The notes under the pieces are model-generated. The model was given only the letters and a program-made list of their open reading frames with translations. It had not been told where the DNA came from and ran no database searches. Shown here in pieces: positions 24,778-37,700 of a DNA stretch of 64,000 bases. The stretch comes from Owenia fusiformis (lineage: Eukaryota; Annelida; Polychaeta; Sabellida; Oweniidae). The stretch spans positions 9,102,989 through 9,166,988 of the forward strand of contig CAIIXF020000006.1 of the NCBI GenBank assembly GCA_903813345.2, given 5' to 3'. How positions within the stretch are numbered: the stretch's first letter is position 1; every line of letters begins with the position of its first letter. The position numbers and the translations under genes were made by a program.

Positions 24778-25411
24778 TATTAAGCTAATACAAAATAAAT
24801 ATATAAATAGGCCTGATGTATTTGTGTTTTCAAAGTTTATTGCACGTTTTATCCTTGAAACGCCTTTCTTTTTCTTATCATGATATGTATTTCCTTCACT
24901 TAGGATCAATGCGTCGATTAGCATTGCCTGTAACTGATTTATATTTTCAAAAGGCGGCATGAAATTGCCAAAATGTTTAAATAAGTCAATGTGTCAGCGT
25001 ACATACAAAATAGTCTGTTTAATATTTGCTACATGTACTTGTTCCAAACAGTCTGCGAAAGAATGATTAAAAAATATATCAATTAAAAGTATCAGAGAAA
25101 ATACTTGCAATCGTTAAAATACTGTATGTATTGCTATTGGTAATTAGGGTAGTTGTTTACACATAATTATGTTGTTCAGTGTGCCAAGAGCGTGTCAAGA
25201 GATTCCATTAATTGTCACAGGGCGTGCAAAGACTTTTTGACATGGTCTTTACACGTCTTTGCACTGCGTGTGCCAAGAAGTGCAAAGAGGTGTAAAGAGT
25301 TGAATTCATCGCGTGTCAAGAGGTGTAAATAATTGGCACGTCTAGAAACCCGGCGTGTAAAGACCAGTTTCTAGACGTGTCAAGAGTTGGAATCCCATAT
25401 TTCACGCAGTG

Positions 25412-26496
25412 CATGGTATACCACTCCTTCGATCATCATCTACGCTACTGGTATCAATATATTTATTTGGGCCAAAGAGAACAAGAAATCTGGATAAATG
25501 ATTAATACATCATGCGCAAATCTGATCTGAAATTCGTTGTTTCAATGGGCATGGCCGATCTTGGTCGAACTGCTGCGATCAGATTGTAAAGTTGTTCTTC
25601 TGAATCGTACGTAATCGCTGGATAGTATCAAATTTAGTCTTAGCGCACCGCATCCAAACTCGAATATTGATACTGAATGAAGAGTTTACTCGATTTTAAG
25701 GATACTGACGAGTGACGAGTTGACGATAGGAACATCTACAAAGTAAAGAGTTGAAACTCCTTGATTATTTCAGCCATACATCATCATTCCATTTTGTAAA
25801 ACAATGTTATCCATAGACTGGATTAAAAGAGTTAAATCAATTAATTTAATGAAATAACCTGAACCATACAAACAAAAAAGTAAATTACACAGTGTCGTAA
25901 ATATCTTTATCGAAAATATCATTATGGACTTTTCGCTCGTGAATGCTGACTGATATTGATAGGAAGATGTCATTCAAAATCCCAAGATAACAAATGTTAT
26001 TTCTCTTATTAATTTCATCTCTGATTTATTCACATAAATGTGTTTATTATATCAGCTACCTGTTCTTCTGTTCTTGAGGAATATTCACGACATTGATATA
26101 TTTCTGGGTAATGATGGCTAAAATCAAATGTGTATGTATAGGCCTGTCTGATACATATGAGTGATATACGATTGTTAAAGTGAATAGTAATTGTCTTTGA
26201 GTGTATTAAATCACATCTCACGAAAGAAATTTATTCCATTGGCAATGAAATTTTAAGATATTTTACTTCTTGTGTTGATCCTTGTGATTCATTTAATACA
26301 ATGTTATGTTACACGATTGGTAAATATACGATATTAAATACTGTAGCATACATGGCATTACTTTAATTAAATTAATATCATCTTCATTATGGCATTAATA
26401 AACTATTAATTAATAAATTTTTAGTTGTTATAGACATTTAGTAAGATGAGATATTTTTATTCCAGTTACTTTTATTAAGGTAAATATTATATTGAG
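25412..26496. other. AT-rich non-coding region
   Basis: No exon, RNA gene or repeat that I can support. Confidence 0.4.
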
Positions 26497-27004
26497 GATA
26501 ATTCCTTTCACATTTCTTATGAGAACATAACAAGGGGGCATTAACTGCCTTAGCTAGTATAGTTAAGTGTATCCCCTTGATAGAGAACACATGGAGATAA
26601 TTCATTTCACATTTCTTATGAGATCATAACAAGGGGGCATTAACTGCCTTAGCTAGTATAGTTAAGTGTATCCCCTTGATAGAGAACACATGGAGATAAT
26701 TCCTTTCACACTTCGATGAGAACATAACAAGGGGGCATTAACTTCCTTGGCTAGTATAGTTAAGTGTATCCCCTTGATAGAGAACACATGGGGATAATTC
26801 ATTTCACATTTCTTATGAGATCATAACAAGGGGGCATTAACTTCCTAAGCTAGTATAGTTAAGTGTATCCCCTTGAGTGAGAACACATTGGGATAATTCC
26901 TTTCACACTTCTAATGAGAACATAAGAAGGGGGCATAAACTTCCTTGTTAGCTAGTATAGTTAAGTGTATCCCCTTGATAGAGAACACATGGGGATAATT
27001 CCTT
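26497..27004. repeat. 99-bp tandem repeat, about five copies
   Basis: Units begin GATAATTCCTTTCACA and recur every 98-99 bp (GAGAACATAAC landmarks at 26521, 26620, 26718, 26817 and 26916). Each unit contains AAGGGGGCATTAACT and, later, AGTTAAGTGTATCCCCTT, which are imperfectly complementary, so each unit could fold. Not a CRISPR: there are no unique spacers. Confidence 0.85.
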
Positions 27005-28212
27005 ATTGGAAAAAGAGTCGTCCCAATGGCCCCGACCATGTTGGGATATCATCTGAAAATGATAAAATATGGTGACAAGTACATCTATCACCTACGGCAT
27101 AAGTGGAAATTACCTCCGATTAATGTAATGGATAAACAATGAGTAGTGGGTATTAGGTGAAATAATGGCTAGGGACCAAAGGCACGGAACCATTAATTTC
27201 TTCTTAGACCCAGTAGGAATGGTATTTTTTAGCTTTAACCCCATCGGATTCTTATGAAAGGAATTCTGTTAATGATCGAATTTCATTGGGCGTAAACACG
27301 TAGAGTGTTTTCGTATTTTCAGAGTACAGGTAGGTGTGTATATGTAGTTTGTTAGACAAATACGCTCATCACGTTCCCAGTACTCCAGGAAAACATTCCA
27401 TTGTCAAAAATTGACAGCCATCGATCTGGTTTTTCAAGAATGTGGGGTGAACAGAAGAAATATTCTGCTTTTAAGCAAAATTTCTGTGTTAAACCCCACT
27501 TTATTCAAAAAAATGAAAATTTGAGTGGTAATTTGTAACAATGAGATATTTCACCGGTGCATAGGGAGCATGAAGATCGTATTTACAGTCGTAAAAACAT
27601 TCACAGACGACAGACTAAAAGTGCATATGAGAAAAGACAAAATTTCAACTTTTGCCCCCTCCCTCTTGACATTAATAACCTTGCTTGAATTGATACAAAT
27701 ATCAGTTTACTTCATATGGACCTTGAATTGGATTGTTCTACAAGTTGATAGCACTGAAAGTTCTATAAAACACTTCATTCAAATTATTCCAAGTTGTAAC
27801 ACGATAACTCAGTCTACGCTTGTCAGAAAGTAACGCGATATATAACCAAAGATAACCATTGTGTTAAATTGTGCATGTACTCCGTTGCGACATATCAGAT
27901 TAACCCATCATTACATTAGACAATCATGAAAATATGGGCTAATGTTTAGTTGAAAGGTATATTCAATAAATCGAGTATAACAGGATCATTTGGAAATCAA
28001 TCATGTCAATCATGTCAATGTTACTTTGGACTCTCAACCTTGTAAATTGAATCTACAATAGTGTACTCAACGACCCTGGCTCAACGAAGAGGTGCAGTAC
28101 GATATCGCTTTTCAGTCGTAATTTGGATGCTTAGATGTTACCAATAATTAATAGGCTACCCGAAAAATAGGATTAAGCGAATAAACCAAAGTTCTAAAAC
28201 TACACATTCAGA
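27005..28212. other. non-coding region upstream of the small membrane-protein gene
   Basis: No supported exon. The final few hundred bases may contain the promoter of the gene beginning at 28213; I see no clear TATA box. Confidence 0.4.
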
Positions 28213-31200
28213 ATGGAAGCAACAACGGTAAGTTCATGATGTTGAACATGTTCAGATGTTGAATGTTAGTGTGATACCACACGAATTTCATAAACACGCG
28301 ATCGCCTCATTGATCTATAAATCCTTGCGTTCGTCTATATGTGCGCAGACTATTGGAAAAAACGATACGTTTGGAATTAAACAGTATGATTATGAAAACG
28401 ATATGGGTAGCCTTGCCTCAAAACCCTGGACCCCCATTCTGATAATCATCACGTATTTCTGTCTTCAACCAGAAATATGTGTGAAGCTAATAGAAGGCCA
28501 ATGATGCTGGACCCCCGTCCTTATCTACTTTTCAAAAGTGACCTTTTATCAAAGTAGATAAGGGATGCAAGACTACGATATGATATGGGTTTATAATTCA
28601 GTTACTAGTATCTAGTACTTTAAACGTTGGTATAGTAGCACTGGTACCCCCCTATTACACCAAACTAGTTCTTACCGTTCTTGCCAGTCCTACGAAAACG
28701 TTGTAAAACGGGCTCAACCTGGCTGTAGTCGGGAAATATGTCTAAAATAATTAGCTACTTCGTTATAAACAGTCTTCAATACGTCCATCTCATTCGCAGT
28801 TCGTTCAGGTCGCACCACGTCGGTGTGCAACGTTGTACAACGCGTCCCTTAGTCTAGAAGGTCTGCATGGTATGGTCGCCATCGAATTTTGAATCGATTC
28901 AAAATTCTAAATCACATTCCCCGTCCGGGAAAGTCCATGAAGTTCATAAACAGACCGTAGAACGTTGTAGCTACGTTCATTCCGTTCACACACCGTTAAA
29001 ACCAGTTTTGAAGAACGCAGTGGCAACTTGCTTGGTGAAATAGCTATATAATTGCTAACTCGTTGATAAATACGTTCTTAATCAGTTTTAACCCGTTTGC
29101 AATTAGTTCTACCTCGTTCTCAACATGCCCTCAGACAGTTCAACTCGTCGTAAAAACGTCCCTAGGTAGGATTAAAGTACGACGGTTCCGTTCGTAGTAC
29201 GTCCAGTTCGTCGTTAGTAAGTTGTCACTCGTTCTAATTGTAGAACGTGACGACCAAGAGAACATTTTGATATTGATTTGATATTCAAAATGGTGACACA
29301 TTGTTATCCACCAGTTTATGTGATCGACGTCGGTGTCTAACAAATTGTTACTATTTTCTATTTGTAACAGCCCAAAGTCGTCACTGAGTCGTGACTGAGT
29401 TATGACAAGTAATTTGCAAAGTAAATTCCTTGTTTCAGATTGACTGGAATATGACATCTGCTGTGACCCCAGGTAGGACCAATGTCCCTTGTCCCTCGAA
29501 CGAACTTAGATGTTGGCCACTTTGGGTAAATGTCGCTGTACCTATCATTATGGTTGTGATATTCTTTGCTATTTTAACCATACTTTGGTTTCTACCAAAT
29601 AAGGGTGTGAAACGAGCGCTGGCTAAAAAACAAGAATCTGTGAATGACGTCATAAAACAGGTGCACTTTTTATTTTATATTAGTAGTCCAAATATAAGGA
29701 CGCGATGGTTTTCAATAAGTAAATGATATAATAAACAGGGAGACACGAGAAAAAGAAAAAAGATGGCACTAAACAGCATCGACTTGAAATAAATGAAAGA
29801 ATTTGTCAGATTTGCAATAAGGGGGAAGTAGAGGATGAAAAGCATTTTCTTCTTGTGTGTGATGGCTATAAAAAATGTAGATTTGAATTTTTTAATAAAC
29901 TAAGTTTTATTGACACATTTGATAATATGTCGGATAAAGAAAAATATAACTTTTTGATGACTTCTGATGATTTTGAAATTGTTAACGAATTGATACATTT
30001 TATAAATAAACTTTTTAATCAGCGTCGGGAGCTATTTGAAAAAGCGAAGATTGTATGATGGTATTTGTGAAACAATGCATGTTGTTTTTTTAACTGTATA
30101 ATTATATGTAAATGTCTTGTAATTGATTTTGTGAGGAAACCAAGTGTTTGGTTTGAAACACAATAAAATCTTGAATCTTGAATCTTGAATCTTACTTGAC
30201 TATTACATGATACTTGATCGACTAAATAAATCATGTAGACCAAGATCTACACAGGTGTTTGGTTTTGAGAATTGGTTAGTTACTATTTAATTTTAAATTA
30301 AGCTGACAGATACGCCAATGTAACAAAATGGATGAACTTCCTGGTTACGAGTTTTTTTGTTTTCTCGATTTAACCTACTTATAAGTCAAGTTGCAGATTA
30401 TAATTTGGCATAAAGCTAGAAAATATAATTTAGTTTTAATAAGTTTCTTCGATTTGGAATTTGTTTTGTAAATGAAGTTGCAATTCATATATTTAGCTCC
30501 TCGCTTTTGTTACATTGACGAAACTCCGTTATATTACCAATGTATGTTACTTTGACGATTTACGTCAATGTAACAAAAGCGATGGTCTAAATACATGAAT
30601 TAATTAAGCTTTATTTAAAAATCAAATTCCAAACCGAGAATAATTCTAAAAGCTAGACTATATTGTCTAACTTTGTGCCAAATGATAATCCTCAACGTAG
30701 TTTAAACGATCAAGAAAACAAAAAAACGTATCCAGGAAGTTCATCCATTTTGTTAAATTGACGTTCCGTCAAAGTTACTAGTTTTGGAACAGTGAGATAG
30801 CACTTCAAAAATTAAAGTTTGAGCGAGGGGCGAGCAGATTAATTGTTCTTATCAAGTCAACCACCTTATGATCTATGAACACTTTGTACTACCTGGTGGT
30901 CATATCACTGTGATCGATATCTTCTATCTTCAAACTGGTTTCGGTAACAAAATGTCGCAGCCTCGAGGGAACGATGTTTATTTTTCCAACGATTTCACAA
31001 GATGTAGGCGGAACCTACATGACCTTAATTGCACAAACGTGTGTCACAACCATACGGTCACTTTATACATTGCCCTAATTTTCATTTTTCAGAATGTTAA
31101 ATCTTCCACACAAGTAAATACTAACCCAAGCTTCACAATGACAGATGAAAAGAACTATGTTACAATTCATGAAACACCCGAAGACAAAAATGTTTCCCAA

Positions 31201-31344
31201 GAACCTGACCCAAGAGTAACAGTATATGGCTTGCAAATAGCGACAGGTATAGTCAAAGCCAGTGACAGTGACAACGAACCAAAAAGCCCTTCAGCCATAT
31301 CCATCACCAGCACTACCTTACTCGTAAATAACTGTACTTTATAG
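28213..31344 (+). CDS. small single-pass membrane protein, three exons, 162 residues
   Basis: Exons 28213-28227, 29439-29660 and 31093-31344 join at phase-0 junctions: ACG|GTAAGT to TTTCAG|ATT, then CAG|GTGCAC to TTTTTCAG|AAT. The ATG has a favourable context (AGAATGG). The predicted protein has a short N-terminal region of about 33 residues with one N-glycosylation sequon (NMT, residue 9) and two cysteines (23 and 30). A hydrophobic segment follows at about 34-57, then Lys/Arg-rich residues (KGVKRALAKK), predicting an outside N-terminus and a cytoplasmic tail of about 105 residues. The tail is acidic and rich in Ser/Thr. No cleavable signal peptide is seen, so the membrane segment would act as a reverse signal anchor. 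I do not recognise a family. The five-codon first exon is the least certain part; exons 2 and 3 are stronger. Introns carry a MITE (28646) and a LINE tail (29738). Confidence 0.6.
28519..28563. repeat. 45-bp hairpin in intron 1
   Basis: CCTTATCTACTTT and AAAGTAGATAAGG form the stem. Confidence 0.7.
28646..29270. mobile_element. MITE, CTATCACACCAAACTAGTTC family, truncated copy
   Basis: Matches 16408-17135 from its left end through GTAGAACGTGACGACCAA, then stops near 29270 without the right terminus. It lies in intron 1 of the small membrane-protein gene. Confidence 0.7.
29738..30193 (+). mobile_element. 3' fragment of a non-LTR retrotransposon (LINE)
   Basis: An open frame of about 98 codons ends at a stop at 30056-30058 and contains ERICQICNKG then EDEKHFLLVC, a C-x2-C-x9-H-x4-C pattern found at the C-terminus of many invertebrate reverse-transcriptase polyproteins. 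After the stop comes about 130 bp of 3' UTR ending in AATAAAAT and a short (CTTGAAT)n repeat, a typical 3' tail for several LINE clades. The 5' part is missing, as in truncated insertions. It is in sense orientation inside intron 2 of the small membrane-protein gene. Confidence 0.75.
30313..30763. mobile_element. foldback MITE
   Basis: AACAAAATGGATGAACTTCC near 30322 has its exact complement near 30733. The arms extend about 200 bp and the centre holds a second stem with GTTACATTGACGAAA against TTTACGTCAATGTAAC. Non-coding; within intron 2 of the small membrane-protein gene. Confidence 0.75.
30868..31070. repeat. diverged copy of the 47.0-kb palindrome arm
   Basis: GGTAACAAAATGTCG, a GTAGGCGGAA block and CACAAACGTGTGTC follow the same order as in 47012-47270, with much divergence between. 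It directly precedes exon 3 of the small membrane-protein gene. Confidence 0.4.
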
Positions 31345-31502
31345 AGTAAAAGCACGACCACCATAGACCCAATCTGAGTGTGTAACATAGTTTAGCATGT
31401 GCAATCGTACAATATGTAATGGATAAACTAGTAATGGACCCGGGGAAATGGATAAGAATGGCTGGGTCAGCAAGATCGGAGATTCATCAGTAATGTGAAC
31501 AT

Positions 31503-31584
31503 GGGGAGTAAGTCACCCGTCCCTCCTATATTCTGTAGCCTATATATTATTTTAATGTAGAGAATAGGGGGTGACTTACTCCCC
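31503..31584. repeat. 82-bp hairpin element
   Basis: GGGGAGTAAGTCACCC at the left and GGGTGACTTACTCCCC at the right are perfect complements. Confidence 0.8.
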
Positions 31585-31892
31585 GTGAATGTGAACAGGG
31601 TGGGGGAAAATCAGCCACTCTCGCAAAGGGTAAGCTGCACAATGCATACTACTCCTTGTACTCCTAAAAGCATTTGAACTACAGGGTAAAATGTTGAAAT
31701 CCATCACATGTCAACAAATAAAACTTAATTCAAATCCCCAGTTTACATTGAATAAGCAAATAAAAGATGTTCACTAACACACATCATCCTGGATCAATTG
31801 AGGTTACTAGTATAATATGTAGCAGTTATAGAATTCGATCACAAAAATAAAGGTTGTACTCTACAGATTTATTTATGAGACATTATCACCCT

Positions 31893-32165
31893 CCCCCCAC
31901 CACACCAAACTAGTTCTCACTATAAGTTCTCGAAAACGTGCTTAAATTGTGAACGAACAGATTGGACGTACTTAGATCCGTCCGGGGTTTATTTACCACC
32001 TTCAGGAACGTACTCGAGCCAGTAGGTCCTCCAGAACTTCAACGCTCAAAAACTTTCTGGTGGTCGTCACGTTCAGCAATCAGAACGAGTGATTACCTAC
32101 TTAAGACGAAAAGGACGTTCTACGAACGGAACTGTCGTACTTCAAACCTATTAGGAACGTAATTA
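31893..32165. mobile_element. MITE, CTATCACACCAAACTAGTTC family, one end only
   Basis: Begins near CACACCAAACTAGTTCTCAC and follows the family sequence for about 270 bp, then ends without a right terminus. Confidence 0.6.
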
Positions 32166-32307
32166 CGTTAAGACGTTGTTCTGTAGGGCGAAAATAACAG
32201 TCGTATGAGTTGGAGAAAGTGACTTATGACAGAAAACATTGCACTGGTTACCATTGCAATCAGGATAAGAGGGGACTATAAACACATTCTGCATGTAATT
32301 CATCTAC

Positions 32308-32692
32308 AAAGGATTGGTATCGATATGGTGAACGTTTTGAACACACGTTTCTCTTAAACCAGTCATCAAAAAAATCTGAAAAAGGATTGGTATCGCTATG
32401 GAGAACTGAATTCAACAATGTTTTTCTCTTAAACCAATCATTGAAAACATTCTGTAAAAAAGTATATAATAGTATATATAAGTAGTACTTTCCTAGAATT
32501 ATGACCCTATTTTCAAAATCACTCCATTTCGGTTTACGAAATAATACAAAAACAAACAAAAACAGTTATATTAAATAGATATAAATAATTTTCGCATTAA
32601 ATTGTTGTCAATCAGTCAACATTACATAAAGGACCGTGTTTTTACAGAATGTTTTCAATAATTGGTATTGTTGAGTTCAGTTCACCATATAA
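32308..32692. mobile_element. MITE, copy 2 of the 15342 family, interrupted
   Basis: Contains two GGATTGGTATCG blocks and, near 32590-32640, the inverted counterpart of 15370-15430. Its right end stops at TTCACCATA where the next MITE starts, so it appears cut by that insertion or joined to it. Confidence 0.6.
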
Positions 32693-33480
32693 CTATCACA
32701 CCAAACTAGTTCTCACTACGTTCTCGAAAACGGGCTTCAACTGTGTATGAACGGACTGGACGTACTTAGAACCGTTTGGGGTCTATTTACAAACTTCATC
32801 GAACGTACTCGAACGGGTAGGTCCTCTAGAACTTAGAACATGCTCAATGTTCTCTTGGTCATCACGTTCTGCAATTAGAACGAGTGACAACCTACTAACG
32901 ACGAGCTGGACGTACTACGAACGGAACCGTCGTACTTCAATCCTACTAGGGACGTTTTTTACAACGAGTTGAACTGCCTGAGGACGTATTGAGAACGAGG
33001 TAGAACTAATTGCAAACGGATTAAAAATGATTAAGAACGTATTTATCAACGAGTTAGCAAAAATATAGCTATCACACCAAGCAAGTTGCCACTGCGTTCT
33101 TCAAAACTGGTTTTAAACTGTGCGCGAACGGAATGAACGTAGCTACAACGTTCTGTGGTCTGTTTACGAACTTCATGGGACTTTCCCGGACGGGGAATGT
33201 GATTTAGAATTTTGAATCGATTCCAAATTCGATGGCGACCATACCGTTCTGTAATCAGGTCATGATGACCTTCTAGACTAAGGGACGCGTTATACGACGT
33301 TTACACACCACCGTGGTGCGACCTGAACGAACTGCGAATGAGATGGACGTATTGAAGACTGTTTATGAACGAAGTAGCTAATTATTTTAGGCATATTTCC
33401 CGACCACAGCCAGATTAAGCCCGTTTTACGAAGTTTTCGTAGGACTGGCAAGAACGGGTAAGAACTAGTTTGGTGTGATA
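32693..33480. mobile_element. MITE, CTATCACACCAAACTAGTTC family, full length
   Basis: Both termini intact (CTATCACACCAAACTAGTTC and its inverted copy at 33462-33480). Interior shared with 16408-17135 and 28646-29270 in the opposite orientation. Confidence 0.8.
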
Positions 33481-33654
33481 TGGGGGTAATTGCCAAATGG
33501 GTTTAAACTGATAAAGGACGTAATTGATCTACTTGGATACGTTGTGCAGATGAGATAAACGCGCAATTTTACCCGATCTAACTTGATAACAGCGTACTGC
33601 AGACGGAATAACGAGATGGACGTATTAAAGACGACTTATGATCGAGGTAGCAAA

Positions 33655-34165
33655 AATAGCTATAACACCAAAATACTACTGTCACTGCATTCTTCAAAAC
33701 ATTGCCAAACAGGTTTTAATTATAAACTATTTGCGAACGGAATGAACGTAGCTACAAGTTTCTATGGTCTATTTACGAAATCCATGGACGTGCTCGCTTC
33801 GGGAGGGCTATTTAAAATTTTGAACCATTTCAAAAATCGATGGCGAGCATTACGGTCTGTAATTAGATCGTGTGACAATGTAATTCAAACGAGTCAGCTG
33901 ACCTACTAGAATACGAATGTAATTGCCGTACTTCGACCCTACTAGAGATGCGTTAACGACGTTGTGCAATCGGATATCAATTAAACCTGAACGAATTGTG
34001 AACGAGATGGGCGTAATTGAAGACTGTTTATGACAGAGGTAGCTAATTATTTAAGACATAGAAATACATTGTTCATGCATTTCCCGACTATGGCTACAGC
34101 CAGAATTTCACCCATTTTACGACTTTTTTGTAGGACTGGACAGAATAGTTGATAACAAGATTTTT
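33655..34165. mobile_element. decayed MITE of the same family
   Basis: Starts near CTATAACACCAAAATACTAC and follows family landmarks (GCGAACGGAATGAACGTAGC, TAGCTAATTATTTAAGACAT) with many differences. Confidence 0.5.
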
Positions 34166-34242
34166 GTGTCACAAAGATTTGTGTAACATTTATTTTATTT
34201 TCACATTAATACGATGGAATGAAATGATGTTACGTGCGTTCT

Positions 34243-34403
34243 CTCACATTTGATCTACGGCAACCGTACACGGCCGTATCTTCCAAATATCGAGAGAAAT
34301 ATGCAGCATAAAAAATAGGGATGAGCAGTCGATATAGATTTTCTACATGTATATCATGTATATCGGTTTTGTGAAGATACGACCGCCGTAGAGCAAATGT
34401 GAC
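34243..34403. repeat. 161-bp inverted-repeat element
   Basis: CTCACATTTGATCTACGG at the left matches the complement of CCGTAGAGCAAATGTGAC at the right, and CGTATCTTC pairs with GAAGATACG inside. Confidence 0.6.
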
Positions 34404-34725
34404 TGGGGCTTAACAACACGTTAATCAGACCATTAAAAACCAATAATTATCATCTTTAATGTCATTTTTCCTTTTACAATCACAATCGCAAAACATCACA
34501 ATTTTTCAAACCTAAACATAAGGCCTAGTTTGGCCAACCACACTTTAAAGGCATTGCATTGGAAGGCTAGTATAGCAGCTAGGTCCCTTTTACCAGGATG
34601 AACTTGGTCTTCAAACATTAAGAACAACATCTTTCCAAACTGTATTATATACAAAAAAGAAAGATTGTTTCAAAGTCTATTAGACATCTTCATTCAGAAA
34701 TCTATCCATCAGGAGTCATTGGCAT

Positions 34726-37700
34726 TTAGCTCTGGCCATGTAGGTCTTCCGAAAGTTCTGGAACATATGGTACAACATTTCCTTCATTGGTTACTATAAC
34801 TGCATCCTTCGGTTGCTCACTACGTACACTTAAATTTCCCCCAAGGGTGGCCACTTTAAGTTTATGTTTATTTCTAAGATGAAGGTGTAAGTTTCCTTTA
34901 ACATTGGAGCAGTATTCACATAAATGGCATTGGTATTTTTTGGTGTTCTGAAAGAAGTGAAGGAAACACATTAGCACAATAACGCAAATGCGAGTAGGTA
35001 GTTACCAGTTTCACCACCAGGTGGCTCGCTCGGGTCAGATAGCATGGCGAGTTTATAGTAGAAAGTTCCCTTTAACTTAAATTACATCTGTTTTAGTGGT
35101 TCAATTTTCATATAGACTTTATGTATCGAATAGTTATGCAAATTAAAGTATGCCCAGTAAAAGAAAATGGTATATGTCCAATACAAGAAAAGATATTTCA
35201 CTTTTTGAGATTTTGTAATATTGGGTCTATGGGGAATCAACCCGAACTAGAAGTCACATTTTCAAAAAAGATTAAATTTTTCAAAGTTGATAAACAATTT
35301 TCGAAACCATATTTTTAGATGTATTTTTACATGTAGATTTCAAATATGACACCACTTTGACTGAATTTTGAATATTTAATGACGTAAATCAAGATCATTT
35401 CTATTCGCATCTAGTCTATTATTCAGGACTTACATATGTTCAGTACAATTATCTTCAAATGACAAACAGAGTCAAAAGGGAAAAATAGGTACAACATAGT
35501 CATACATAGAAAATCCTTGGATCATCAATCATCCACATACTAATTATTTATGCAAGAAAATTTGAAAATGTAAATAAATCCATCAAATAATTATTAATTT
35601 TCAGAGAAAACCTTCTTAACCTTGTGAGCACAACTGATTTCCCCATAATTCTTAAGAAGTTATTTAGTTTTGGATTGGAAATCTTATGCCATGGAACTGG
35701 CAGAAATATGGTTTCAAATGCTTTGAAGTTTTTTCACCAAACATAGTGTATTTATTCTTTTATTTATTCCATTTAGTTTAAACTTCGTAGTAGTATTACC
35801 CAGTTTTCCCATCGGTCAGGACTGTTAACATAATACGAATAACATAAACAAACTGTTCTAGGCTCAAACTTTGACTCGCAAAACAACATGATGATTCTAC
35901 TTAATTTTCGATTGATAAACTGTAAGGCTACCAAAATATGTCTGCTGAACTGTAACATAACACAAAATGGCCACTTACTAGCCAAAATGTCATAAGAAAG
36001 TGTAAAATGCTTTTTGTTGGTCACATATAAATTTTCAACAAAATCGCTCCACTACTTTTCTAGTTACAGCAGAAATCGTAAAATATTGTATAACAGCCAA
36101 CTGTTTTTCAAAAAAATAAGTAGATTTTCAGCTTAATCAATATCCTAAATAATTTATTGCATTTACAACGTATTATTGTTACACTTCATATGTTGTACCT
36201 AAAATACAATAAAATTGACAACAAAACGACTTTTGAAAATTGGCTTTAGAGCAGAGCTTTGGGCATATACGTATGTGGAAGCCCAAGTATACTTGGCTAC
36301 CCATCTATTCCGACTCTTGCCGAAGTGTTCTTACCTGACCCAGGTATTCCGAGTTTGCTTATTTTTTCAAATACACTCGATAGATGTCTTGCTTTTTATC
36401 GCGGACATCTATCGGATGTATTTGTAAAAATAAGTAAGCTCAGAATACTTGGGTCGGGTCAGTATACTTCGGCAAGAGTCAGAATAGATGGGTAGCCAAG
36501 AATACTTGGGTCTTCACATACGTATAATATATAAACGATATTGGGCCAACACTATTTGAGTTATTGCCCGAACAGACATATGTACGTAAATACATAGAGA
36601 TTGAGCCATTCTCTTTATGACTGTGTACATGTATTAAAACATACCTTATGCGTGTGCATGATTCTAGTATGTCGAATTAGACTACCTTTCCTTCGTAGCA
36701 GTTTATCGCAATGTTCACATTTGTACCCCTTCCCTAAGAAGTAAAAAGTATTGTACATGTATTAACAATTTAAAACAGCAATGAAAAGAACATAAACAAA
36801 ATCACACCACCCAGTATCTGCTCAAAAGTGGAAATGTAGAACTTACACCCTCTTACATGTGTACTAATTTGAAGGAAATCTCATGAGTGATTTCATGAAA
36901 TATAAGGTTCATCAAATAACTTCTGAAATGGCTGTCAGGGAACAAAATACATGTACATGTAACTACCCAAAAAAATAGCCAACAGTAGAACAAATCCGAT
37001 GAGCTGTTTTCCTGGAATGATGACAAGAAGATTTCTTGAAAAACATTTAAAATGGGTGGCTGAAACAACGTGGCTCCTTTTTAGTTACATAGTCGTAAAC
37101 AATAAGTGGAGGGAGGAGGTTGGTAATTTCTGTTAGAAAATTCCTATGCAGATACACTATAGAACTTGGTATCCTCGAACATATATGGTGATGACAAGAT
37201 GAGTAAAAAACTTCAGAAAAGGATGCATGTACTTAATGGGAAGCAGAGTGTTTTGTTATACTTTTTAGTCATTTCGTTTTAGCACGTGTGCATACAATAT
37301 AATCAGATTATCTCAAACTGAAAATAAGCACTGCAGAATACCTTCATGATATGTTCTGTAATGAACTTCCTTGGAAAAGAAACTGGTAAATTTCTTTCCA
37401 CACATTTCACATGAGTATAGCTTAGTTCTCAGCTTTTCATGTTGACTTTCGTGTGTTCTGACATTAGCGAACGTTATATCCCAATAACTACAGCGTTTGC
37501 ATTGATATCTACAAAGAATAAAATCATGGGGACATCAGGATTAGATTTAGTTGTAACATGTAGATCATTTTAAGGCAATAAGTTCAATATTTTGAACATT
37601 TTTTAATGTCAAATAATAATAAATTAAGGAAACAGTCAGAGTCAAACGTACGTGTATCTAAAGTCACTTGCCTTAGCAAACATCAAGGTTGTAGCCAACA

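Larger units (their letters stand above)
18900..25411. mobile_element. possible CACTA/EnSpm-type element, 6.5 kb, coding capacity lost
   Basis: Left end CACTGCGTCAAATGTGAAAT; the right end read inward is CACTGCGTGAAATATGGGAT. Both are flanked by CAT, a 3-bp duplication as expected for CACTA elements. Both ends carry many short motifs in either orientation (CGTGTCAAGAG, GTGCAAAGA, CGTGTAAAGA, TCTAGAAAC), again typical of CACTA subterminal regions. I found no DDE transposase. The interior includes other MITEs (19494, 21398, 21774) and another motif cluster at about 20590-20650, so the two ends could belong to different copies. Apart from those insertions the interior holds no gene that I can support. 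Confidence 0.45.

Noticed and set aside
26497-27004. CRISPR-like regular array
   Set aside because: Units are 98-99 bp repeats throughout with no unique spacers, and the genome is animal.
28256-28504. 82-codon plus-strand frame
   Set aside because: Falls in intron 1 of the small membrane-protein gene, with no recognisable domain or splice support.
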